DNA from: Phaseolus vulgaris
Taxonomy: Eukaryota > Streptophyta > Magnoliopsida > Fabales > Fabaceae
Reading direction: 5' to 3'
Length of the DNA stretch: 64,000 nt
Assembly: GCF_000499845.2 (NCBI RefSeq)
Contig: NC_023759.2
Location: 21,968,716-22,032,715 of the forward strand
Shown here: positions 25,033-35,000 of the stretch, piece by piece
How the letters are laid out: each line of letters starts with the position of its first letter
Numbering within the stretch: position 1 is the stretch's first letter
Translations under genes and position numbers: made by a program
Notes under the pieces: model-generated
What the model was told of the DNA's origin: nothing
The model's input: only the letters and a program-made list of their open reading frames with translations
The model's database searches: none

Positions 25033-26213
25033 CACTACAAGAAAATCATGAAATAGAAACCAATTTTAGAGACAAAAAATGATTAGTTGCTATAGTGACT
25101 AAATTAGAGACTATTTTAGGGACTAAATAAATTTTTTGTTTCTAAATTAGCTTATATTATTGTTAAATTGTTTCTAAATTGGTATCTAATTAGCAACTAA
25201 GATTTTTGCTACCAAATAGAATCTAAATAATTGGTAGTTAAAACCTTGGTAGCTAATTAGATACCAATTTAGAAACTATTTCACAACAATAGAAACTAAT
25301 TTAGAAATCATTTTTTTTTAGTTTCTAAAATGGTCTCTGATCCGGTCGGTCATCGGTCTAGGGTGACGTCAACGACTGATGGCCACGTGGGCCATTCTTA
25401 GTGGGCCATGTGGGCCGGGGAAGCTGATGTGCCTTGAAGAGGGTCACCTGGAGGGTGATCGATGATCAGGCGGAGATCGGTGATCAGAGGGCGATCGGTC
25501 ATCGTATCACACGCAATTAAGCTAGGAACGAGAAGTGATTCCCGGCAAGAGCGTTGCATACGAGTCTTGGGTGGCAGAGTATCAAGGATCAGAGAGGTTA
25601 GGCGCTTTGCAGTACCATGCATGAGAGTGGTCTAAGGGAGCTAGCAGTCGGTCGGTGATTGGTGCTCTCTTAGCCCATAACGTGCATGGGGCAAAACAAG
25701 GGTGATCGTTCACGCGTTAGGTGATGCCTGGTATGCGCGCTTGTCCAAGTCGCACCTGGTACTCACGCTGAGGCTACCCGAGACGCCCAATGAATGAAAC
25801 ACGCTAAGTTACTTCGTACACGAATAACTTGGGCGCGGCAGGGTATATAAAGGCGTTCCACGCTCATTACGAAGGTACGTTTTCATACTGACAAGTGACT
25901 AGTTTTCGCACAGAGAGGAGAGAGAGAATCATAGAGTGCACGGGTCTCACTGAGATTCAGTACACGATTCTTTGGTGGTCTTGTTTGACTGACTTGAGCG
26001 TCGGAGTGCAATCGGCTGCTAGAGGCGCCGTTTGTAGTGTTTTCGCAGGTTCGCTCGGACTAATTGGAACGTATTTGCGGAAGACGGAGTTTGACGTGGC
26101 GAGACCTTCAACGATCAAGTCACCGGCAATATCAGTCTCTAATTTAGTTACTATTGCAACTAATTATTTTGGTCTCTAAATATTGATTTCTATTTGATGA
26201 TTTTCTTGTAGTG
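25033..26213. mobile_element. Palindromic CACTA-type MITE, copy 2, split by a solo LTR
   Basis: Ends are CACTACAAGAAAATC and GATTTTCTTGTAGTG, with a 3-bp duplication TTT on both sides (25030-25032 and 26214-26216), as expected for CACTA transposition. Removing the LTR at 25338-26134 and its 5-bp duplication leaves 379 bp, matching the 378 bp of copy 1. The halves are inverted copies of one another. Confidence 0.9.
25338..26134 (+). mobile_element. Solo LTR, family IV (797 bp)
   Basis: Ends TGATCCGG...CAATATCA lie inside the MITE with an exact 5-bp duplication GTCTC (25333-25337 and 26135-26139). It has a TATA box (TATATAAAGG, about 25843), a CACGTG box near 25384, and the U5 motif GACTTGAGCGTCGGAGTGC at about 25990-26010, linking it to the gypsy LTRs elsewhere in the window. 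No internal sequence is left. The open frame at 25895-26179 is LTR sequence, not a gene. Confidence 0.9.
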
Positions 26214-26491
26214 TTTGTATTGTTTTCTAATTCTTGTATCAATTGGTTTATCAACTTAATTTCATTCTAGTTTTCTAGTTGAAACTCTTTTAAAAGAAAC
26301 TTAAATAGTAGAAATCTTTTATGCTACAACCAATTATTGTGCCAATCTTGCTTTAAGTAATAATTGCATTGAATTTCTATATCTTAAAGAAGTTATAAAA
26401 GAATTTCAAGATAGGAGATTTTTGTGAAAAAGATTTTAAAACCAATTCACCCCTCTCTTGGTTTAATCAAGTCATTCCTTATTTACTAACA

Positions 26492-26949
26492 CATTGCTCC
26501 TCTAGTCCTCTTTTACATGAGGAATGGTTGATTTTTGTCATCCAATTTATGTATGTGTACCTGGCAAACAGATCTACATAACCCACATTATCCAATGTAC
26601 CATTGCACCTCTCCCTTATTAGCCCTCATATACTTTAATTTTGCTACATCAACCCCTAATGATTATATCTTCATGTTCACTATACCTACATCAAATCTCA
26701 TTAGATTTTTCACACTAGCTTACCTATCTAAATCATATATGGACTTGTGCCCTAATGTTCATTTCTAACACTTAAATTTCTACCCGTGCAACTTAAAAAA
26801 TTACTACATCGGGGGATTATATGTTTTATTCCTTTATAGTCAGAATCCCCATTTCACACTATGTCCTAATACTATTTCCCAATTCACTCCTTGTTATATG
26901 GTTTCCCTTACAAAATGAAATAAGGCCTTACTACAAAAAGAGGTATTTA
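26492..26949. other. No gene recognised
   Basis: AT-rich sequence between repeat R and the LINE fragment. It may be the extreme 3' part of that fragment, but nothing alignable was seen. Confidence 0.5.
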
Positions 26950-28165
26950 ACTACACAAGTCCTTATGACCCCTTAGTCCTTTTGTACGCTATTTCAATTA
27001 TTCCAAACACAAAATTGGACATTGGTACCAGATTGTCAATGAAAAGGTTGCATTAAGAATTTATGACACATCTATACCCAAGCGCTCAATGTGGACATGT
27101 AAAACATCTCTTTTGTAGCAACTTTCCCTTAACTAAATACCACATTGTTTCTTTAGTACTGTATACTCCAAATTATAAATATCCACATAAACGTCCAAAA
27201 CATGTTTCTTCTATCACTAAGGCCTAATAAGTAAAAATGTTAGAATGGACCCTAGGTTGGTTATGGCATATTGTATTTATCCTTACCCACCTCTCACACA
27301 TGCTCCAAACTTTAATGAAAAGGTGACTAATAGTTTTCTCCTTCTCACCATATAGTGTGAACATTATATTATCACTTAAAACTCCCATACGTTTAATTTT
27401 TTTTCCTTTGTTGCCTCCCTATATAGCAAGACCCTCCAAGCAATGTGTTGTGATAATGGGAAAGCCTTAATGCTCTAGAAGCTTTGTACATATCGTTGTA
27501 TTCCTCCCTATGATTGCCTTTGTAATTTTGCATATGATGATTTGAGTGAGTGCCCTTTTGACTCGTCATCTAACTATTCCCAAGTGTCCTTCCTTTCAAT
27601 ATAAGTTTTCTTCCATTTTTTTTATTCAAAGCAATTCCTTCTCCTAGATAAGTTCCATACCCAATTACCATCCTTACACCTTCCTAGCTCCCTAATTGTT
27701 GCTTCCTTACTGGTCAACTTCAGGTATAGAGCCTCAGGAACCTATCTTTAAGTGGTATTTCTCCAACCCATTTATCCTCCCAAAATAATATATTAGCCTT
27801 TGATCCTAGTTTTCGATATACATTTTCATCAAAATAACACCCTTCTAGCATACTCCCACATATTTCGTTGAGGTCCTTCCATCACAGGATTCATATTTTG
27901 GTTGTGGTTGTGGTGTTTAGGTTTCTCCAAGTCCCGTATTTTGCCACCAAAATTTCCTTCCATAAATCTTGAGCTTCCACTTTTAATCTCTACTTCCATT
28001 TAGCTAACAACGCTTTATTAAACTTCATGATGTCTTTGATTTCTAATCCTTCCTTTTATTTTTGTTTACACAATTCTTCCTATTAATTCTTGTTTTCTTC
28101 CTACCTTCTGTCACCCACCCCCACAGAAAGTTCTTTGTATTCTCTTAATGATTTGGCTAATAGAA
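26950..28165 (-). pseudogene. LINE ORF2 C-terminal fragment (different LINE family)
   Basis: On the minus strand, with several frame changes, recognisable plant LINE phrases occur in order: IKRIQRTF near 28150, LALLAKWK-type text near 28010, LWKEILVAKYG near 27960, LFWEDKWVGEIPL near 27800, and WIFIIWSIQY followed by RNNVVF near 27165. These belong to the region after the RT domain up to the zinc-finger/end region. The RT, endonuclease and ORF1 are absent, and it is full of stops. It is unlike the two longer LINEs in sequence. Confidence 0.7.
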
Positions 28166-29353
28166 GTGGGTATTTTGACGTTCTTGTGATGTTAAAATAA
28201 TGTATTATTGTGTTTTGTCTTGATGTCCTTGAGTTACTTGTTTAGTTTAATGTTTAGACACTAGTCCAATAGTATGAAATTCAAGTTATCCCTGGTCAAT
28301 TGAGAAGTCTAGATGGTGGTCTAGTAGTGTGAAATCTAAGTTATGTTTGATCATTTTGGAAATATCTTTGTGAATAGATATTATTATAATATTGAATAAG
28401 TACAAAATAACAATTAGTTTGTTTATTAAGTAAAAATAGATCATTAGTATGAGAATTTGTACAAGTCATATTGTGCTTATAATAACACACATAAAAATGT
28501 TTTTTTTCACAATGTTCATACAAAGAATTTTAGGTTTCTATTGAACATAACAATGTCTATACAAAGGTTTTAAAGCACATAACGATTTGAGCTTAGATTT
28601 CAGCAATGTTTCAACACTTTTCAATTTGTTCATTTTCTTCTTCTTTTTTAAAGGTAGCCTTATATAGAGAGTAGAAGAAAGAACCATTGCAAATCATTTC
28701 CTGATTGTTGGGAGTTTCAAACTCAGATAACCATCTTCATGCGCTAGAACAAGCGAGATCGTAAAGATGCATTCAATGTGCTCTATGTGACATTGAATGA
28801 TTATCTCCTCTTCAAGTAAGATTCCAATAGTTGACAATGCTCATAAGGCCTAGAAAAATTCTTTTTACCCAGATAAAAGTAAAAATGGAGACCATATGCA
28901 CAATATAGCTTTGCTAAAGTTGACATATGCTTGTATTAGGATAGTGATTGATGCACAATACTTTTAGATCATATTTCAAAAACTTATAATGTTAACATAC
29001 GCTTTAGCAAATCATCTTGATAGACTAATGACAAAAACATTGCCCCATAATAAGTTTGGAGAATATTTTTGTTAAGTACAACGAAAATTGAAGATCGTGT
29101 TTCGTCTAATCAAGATTTCACTTATCAAACAAAGCAAGAAAAACTACAAAATATTATATTGCCTATTAGGAAAAACACATATCTTAATTATTTTCTTGCT
29201 TATATAAAATATAATATTCATACTTTATAAATTACTAGAAAAAAACACTTAACCAAAACTAAAACTCTTGAATTTTACTTATATATATTATTGCAAAAGA
29301 AAAGACATAAAAAAATTATCTTTAAAAATATCATAAAATACTTATTTAAAAAG
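28166..29353. other. AT-rich sequence, no gene recognised
   Basis: No supported open frame, repeat array or element end was found. Confidence 0.6.
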
Positions 29354-30000
29354 AAAGCTTCTCCTTGCATCTCCAATGCTTCTCCCTTCACCTCCACATA
29401 TTTTTATAATTCCAACCCTATCCTTGTTAGTATATGTTAGGGTTTTAGTTTTGTGGGTGTCTTGTTCTTCATTTTGATGGGGTGACTTGTTCTTCATTTT
29501 GAAGGGGTGTTGGTTCATTATGGGGATTGTTTATGGGTTCTTGTGATTGTTGGTGGTTGAGAAAATTTTGTCTTGTTTTGCATCATTTTTTTTATGTATT
29601 TTTTTCCATATATATATATATGATTGTATAATCCGGTAGGTATCATCGGATCCGGGATATATCTACCTGATTATACAATCCGATATTAACACAACATAAA
29701 AAAAATGTGCAAAAATGGTGTGACGATTTCAATAAAAAAAATAAATTTATCTTTCAATACAATGCAATTCTTTCAATCATTTTCAATCCTGATCCTTTCT
29801 CTAACGACGAAATTCTCTCTCACACAAATATTCTTGGACAACAATGAAGATAAGGGAGTGCGCCTATTCTATAAGAATAATAAAAGACAGGAGTGTGGTG
29901 TGAAATTATGAGAGAATTGTGGTATTTAAAAAATAAAAATAATATTTCCCATTTTGTATAGAGATGTGGGTAAAGCCAATGGAAATGCAAGGAGAAAGTC
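29354..30000. mobile_element. MITE-like element with 25-bp imperfect inverted ends
   Basis: The left end GCTTCTCCTTGCATCTCC and the inverse of the right end, ACTTTCTCCTTGCATTTCC, are imperfect inverted repeats. TTTAAAAAG (29345-29353) and TTTAAAAAA (30001-30009) could be a 9-bp target duplication with one mismatch. The interior holds a strong palindrome at 29622-29680. The family is unknown to me; Mutator-like is an inference from the duplication size. The small open frame at 29705-29911 is probably chance. Confidence 0.5.
29622..29680. repeat. 22-bp-arm palindrome
   Basis: GATTGTATAATCCGGTAGG and the inverse of the right arm, GATTGTATAATCAGGTAG, match over 22 bp with two mismatches around a GC-richer 15-bp loop. 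Confidence 0.85.
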
Positions 30001-30009
30001 TTTAAAAAA

Positions 30010-30866
30010 TATAAATAATTTCTAAAGAAGTATGTATTAGATAAGTAGATAAAAAAAGTTTTTTATTAGACAACCATTTTTGAGTTTTGCCATCCTGTAA
30101 AGGCTTCTTATTTTCAAATACAAATCTATCAGATATTTTACTTTTGTGTGAGTAAATAGTTGGTTTATAATGTTATTCAAGGGACACACCAATTAATGCT
30201 AGACATGGAGGAGAGAGTGAGAAACCTCACTCATGTGGACTGTTATTTACCAACTACTATATCTATTACCGTTAGATATAATTAATTCTTGTTAAAGCTA
30301 CATAAAACATTTTATTTAGTTCTAAAAAGTTAAATTTATAAATAGTTTTATTTTGTTTTTCATTTTAAAAAGATGTTGTCAAATAAAGATAGAAAAGAGA
30401 AGCCATTAGTTCAACTAACCTACTTCTAGTTAATATATTTATTACACTACCAAAGAAGCAAAGCATGTGGCTGGCATTCTCGTAATAACTGCCTAGGAGT
30501 TTGATAAGAAGCCTTAAATTGCAAAAACAACTTCTTTTAGCTACTACTTTAACATCGTATTTATTAGTGATAAATAATAAAACGTTTATTTATTTTTATT
30601 CTTTAGATTTTCAAAAATACTAGTCCAATTCTTAACGAAACCTTTTTTTTTTCGTTACGGTTTCATTCATGGGTATATATCAACATTTTTATAATGATAA
30701 AAAATAGTTACTGCAATTAAAAATTTGATATATAATAAAAAATAATTGTTAAAACGTAAAAAGTAAAATTATAATAAAATATGTAAAGAAACAATTTATT
30801 ATTATTAGTTGTTATAATTATACTGTAAAAATAGTTTATCTCTTTTATATCATTAGAGATAGTTTT
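30010..30866. other. AT-rich sequence left of element A, no gene recognised
   Basis: Nothing supported except the target duplication of element A at its end (GTTTT, 30862-30866). Confidence 0.6.
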
Positions 30867-31660
30867 TGTACCGCCCCGGTGGTCGGGTGTGATGACGTGG
30901 CATCCTGCTACAGTGTAGGCGTGTTGACAAGGCGCCAGGTTGGCAGAAGGGAAGGAAGTCGGGGGGCACGTGTAGTCGCCAGTTGTTAAGCTGGCGTGTT
31001 CCGACTTCCAGCTTACCAGAATAGGCGATCGCCAGGTTGAAGATGAAGTCGCCCGATGTAGATTCAGGCGACCTAGTCATTGGAGATCGCCAGAGCAAGC
31101 ACATCGCCGAAGATGAAGGAGAAGCAGATTATGAAGGCGGCCGGCGAGACCACAGGGAAGGTGTATGAAGGCCCCTAACTCGCCAGTTCCAGTAGAGGTC
31201 GCACTCCTAAGTTAGCTATGCACTGGGCAGTACCATGCATAAGTAACTTAGCCAAAATGAGAGTAGAAGCAGCGCCAAGTCAGGGAGCCTCCAGATGATG
31301 GCACGTGTACAGTTGGATGCGAGCCACGTGTCCGAGTCTGTAACTGCCAGGAGAGAGAAAGCCACCAGGTATATAAGAGTTCTTAACAAACTTTCTGAGG
31401 TACGCACGTTCAGTTCATACACTTTACGCTTGCGAGTTAGAGCTGACTGTGAGAGAGGATTTGCACGGTTCTAGTTCTCTTAGTTTTTGGTGATACCGTC
31501 ACTGACTTGAGCGTTGGAGTGCGATCGGCCGCAGCGGCGCCGTGCTGTTTCTTTGCAGGTTCTTGAGGTAGATCCCGAAGAGGAACGGAGGTGAGAAGCG
31601 GTGCGCACGTCGATCCTTTGACGAGGCAGTTTCCAGCGTTCCGGTCAACAGGCAGGATCA
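30867..31660 (+). repeat. Element A 5' LTR (family I)
   Basis: TGTACCGCCCCGG...GGCAGGATCA, 794 bp. No difference from the 3' LTR at 42336-43129 was found by eye. It contains two CACGTG boxes (31302 and 31325), a TATA box at 31370, the U5 motif GACTTGAGCGTTGGAGTGC (from 31504) and a TTTCTTTGCAGGTTC element (from about 31548). Confidence 0.95.
31302..31377 (+). promoter_or_regulatory. Putative Pol II promoter of element A: paired G-boxes and TATA
   Basis: CACGTG at 31302-31307 and 31325-31330, with TATATAAG at 31370-31377, about 45 bp further on. The same spacing occurs in the LTRs of B and C and in the solo LTR at 49590. CACGTG is bound by plant bZIP/bHLH factors; any stress or light response is inferred. 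Confidence 0.6.
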
Positions 31661-31662
31661 TC

Positions 31663-31680
31663 AGGCGCCCACCGTGGGGC
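31663..31680 (+). other. Primer-binding site of element A
   Basis: AGGCGCCCACCGTGGGGC begins 3 bp after the LTR, the position where the tRNA primer anneals. The first base is A where TGG would pair with the tRNA CCA end. Element B has the same sequence at 52294. The primer tRNA is not assigned. Confidence 0.6.
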
Positions 31681-32068
31681 CGTGTAAAACTTGCTCCCAT
31701 CCACAGCGTGAGTTCTTGGAAGTTTCCGAAGTTTTCTGCGCGGTTGCGTGCTGGTGCAACCGTCGTTCGCGGTCTCTTTGAGTTTCGTTCGGTGAATTTG
31801 CGTTTTGAACCGTTCGTTTGGCTTTTCGATCGGTGGAGTAAGGTTTTCTGCTGCTTACGCGTAATCTGTTTGGTGGAAGTTCGAGTTCTTTCGTTTGTTT
31901 GGTTGTTCGCGGGGAAGCGGTGGTTTCTGGCGAAGTTGTGGTTTTCTTTGAAGGCTTACGGTGTTCTTGAGTTTTCTTGCACTGTTTCGCACTGTTTTCT
32001 CCGATTGATCGCTGATTCGATCGAGGCTGAAGTGTTGTTTGCTGCATTCCTGTGATTCGCTGAAGTTA

Positions 32069-35000
32069 ATGAGAAAAATGAGAAGCAATCGTTCCAGTCC
32101 CGTGGCGCCTGTCGCTGCTGAAGGCGACACCGCCATGACCATGGCGCAGATGGCAGAGATGATGCGCTCGTTGCAGGCAACTGTGGAAGCCTCACGCGTA
32201 GAGCAGGCGAGGATACATGAGGACCTGGTCGCCTCTCGCGCCAGGAACGAGGAGCTCAGCAAGGTGACTGAGGAGCTGCGTCGAGCTCTTCAGGAGCAGC
32301 AAGGACGTTCTTCTGCTGAAGAGGTGGCGCCGTCGACGCCACCTCGTGTTTTCCCAATGCCTTTTGTTCAGGCGATTACCGACACGCCTATTCCCACGAG
32401 CGTGGTTCCGGTTAAGGCTGTCTTTACCGGCGTGGAGGATCCAGAGGCTCATCTGACCACGTTCCACACGCAGATGATGCTGTCGGGAGGGTCAGACGCC
32501 GTCTACTGCAAGATGTTCGTGAGTACGCTCCAGGGAACGGCGATGGAGTGGTTTGTGAGCCTGCCTAACGGCCACATAACCAATTTTCAACAGTTCTCGA
32601 AAATCTTTGTCGAGCAGTACATTGTGAATAAGGCACCGCCCAGGGTGTCTTATGATCTGTTTGATATAAGGCAGTACCATGGGGAGTCCCTCAGAGACTA
32701 CCTCAATCGCTTCGGAGCGCAGATGGTCAGATCGCCGGCCAAGGATGAAGAAATGCTGGTCTATGCCTTCAAGAAGGGCGTGCAGCCAGGGCCATTCTGC
32801 GAGGCCTTGATCAGGGCTCATCCAGCGACGTTTGCTGAAGTCAGGCGACTTGCGGTGGCCCACATCGCCGACGAGAGTGAAGTCGCCGAGAAGAGAGGCA
32901 GCGTGGCTCCCGCCAGGCCACGCGCCCAGACCAGGATCCAGCCGCAGAGGGTGCTGGAAACGGCGGCGGCGGCCAGAAAAGACTAGAGGACTCGCCATCC
33001 TTACGACAGGAGAAACAAGGGAAGAAGCCAAGCGCGCCAGCAACCAGCACGCCGGGAATACAATCGCCCGCCTAAACACAAATTTGTCATGGGACTAGCG
33101 GACCTGATCGCCATCCCTAACATATCTGCTAGGTTGAAGGCGCCTGAGAAGGTGGGCGACAAGGTGCTGGGGTGAAAGCCGGACGCCTGGTGCGAGTTCC
33201 ACCAATGTTTTGGCCACACCTTGGACTCGTGTTTGTCTTTCGGATATCAGCTCGACGATCTGGTCAAGAGCGGGTTCCTAAATGACTATCTGCTGGATAG
33301 AAGGACGGGGGGAGCGTCGAGTTCCCAGCCAGCAGGTGGAGAAGCCCAGCAACACGAGATGCCTATCCACGGGGAGATCCACACCATTGCAGGGGGTTTC
33401 TCAGGTGGTGGATGCACCGCATCGCAGAGGAAAAAGTATGCGCGATCGGTGATGACAGTGGACATGTTTGAAGATCACTCGCCGGAAGTGGACATTACGT
33501 TCACCAAGCAGGATCTTCGGGACGTTGTGCCTCATGACAACGATCCCATAGTTATTTCGTTGGTTACAGCGGGAAGGAAGGTCCACAGAGTTCTGGTGGA
33601 CCAAGGAAGCTCGGCAGACGTGATGTTCTGGCCGACTTTCACGCAGCTGGAATTGCCCCTTGACCAGCTAAGGCCCTATGGAGGGTGCTTATATGGGTTC
33701 GCGGGTGACCAGGTGGAGGTCAGGGGGTACATTGAGCTGAGAACCACGTTTACAGATGAGGCTGGGTCGAGGACGGAGAAAATCAAGTACCTCATCGTAA
33801 ACGCCCCTTCAGCATATAACATCCTGTTGGGAAGGCCCACTCTTAACCGGATAGGCTCCATTCCGTCGACTCGGCACATGAAGGTGAAGTTGCCGTCCAT
33901 GGAAGGGGTGGTGATCACGATCAAGTCTGATCAGAAAGAAGCGAAAAGGTGCTATGAGAATAGCCTGAAAAACAAAAGATCAGTGAGTTATGTAACAACC
34001 ACCCCGCCTCCCGGTTTGAAGCCCAGATCGACGGTAACAGAGGAGGCCGCCAGAAGAGACGTGGAAATGGTGGATGCTGAGCTGGGGGAGAGGAATGCTG
34101 GCCTGGAGGAGGAAGAGGCGCGGAATCGCCCCGAGGAAGCAAGGGAACAGGGAATCGCCAGGGCGGTGATCGCCAGAGAATCCAGGCCTAAACCTGTCGA
34201 GCAGTGGCTCGAAAAGGAGATCGGAGGAAAGGTCTTCAAGCTGGGAAGATCTCTGGAGGTCGATCTCCAGGACCAGATCGCCAAGGTGATTGAGCGGCAT
34301 CTGGACGCATTTGCTTGGTCCGCTTCGGACATGCCCGGGATTGATCCCGACTTCTTGTGCCATCATCTGGCGATGGACAACATGGTGAGACCGGTGCCAC
34401 AAAGGAGAAGAAAATTCAACGAGGAGAGGAGGCAGGCGATCAGGGACGAAACACAGAAACTCCTCGCTGCAGGCCACATCAGGGAAGTCCAGTACCCTGA
34501 ATGGTTGGCAAATGTCGTACTGGTGAAGAAGAGTAACGGGAAATGGCGCATGTGCGTCGATTTCACCGATCTGAACAAAGCTTGCCCAAAGGATTCGTAT
34601 CCTTTACCAAGCATTGATGCCCTGGTTGATAGTGCTGCAGGGTGCAAGCTGCTGAGTTTCCTGGATGCCTTCTCGGGCTATAATCAGATCAAGATGCATC
34701 CCATGGATGAAGAAAAAACAGCCTTCATGACGGAGAGGTCGTGCTACTGCTATAAGGTGATGCCGTTTGGGCTGAAGAACGCGGGGGCCACATACCAGAG
34801 GCTGATGGATCGAGTACTTGCACCAATGCTGGGAAGGAACGTGCAAGCCTACGTCGATGACATGGTCGTGACCTAGCAGGAAAAGAGCAAGCACGTTGCA
34901 GACTTGGAAGAATTGTTCACGACGATCGCCAAGTTCAAGTTAAAGCTCAACCCGGAGAAATGCATTTTCGGCGTGGAGGCTGGAAAGTTTTTGGGTTTTC

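Larger units (their letters stand above)
24260..26491 (-). mobile_element. Unclassified repeat 'R', copy 2, carrying a nested MITE and LTR
   Basis: Read on the minus strand from 26491 it opens TGTTAGTAAATAAGGAATG and then a GAGAGGGGTGAATTGG tract, the same opening as repeat R at 8983. Near 24960 it has the TTTATACTAGTTCA...CTACATC text found at 9235. Without the CACTA MITE at 25033-26213 and its duplication it is about 1.05 kb, close to copy 1. The lower limit is approximate, and the ATCGATTA motifs at 24330-24425 lie near it. It is non-coding. Confidence 0.45.

Noticed and set aside
25398..26179. Open frames within the family IV solo LTR
   Set aside because: They lie wholly or mostly inside LTR sequence with defined TG...CA ends and target duplication.
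31591..32055. Open frame of 154 codons in the leader of element A (and its twin at 52222-52686)
   Set aside because: It runs from the U5 part of the LTR through the primer-binding site and leader, has no family resemblance, and is preserved only because the two elements are near-identical.
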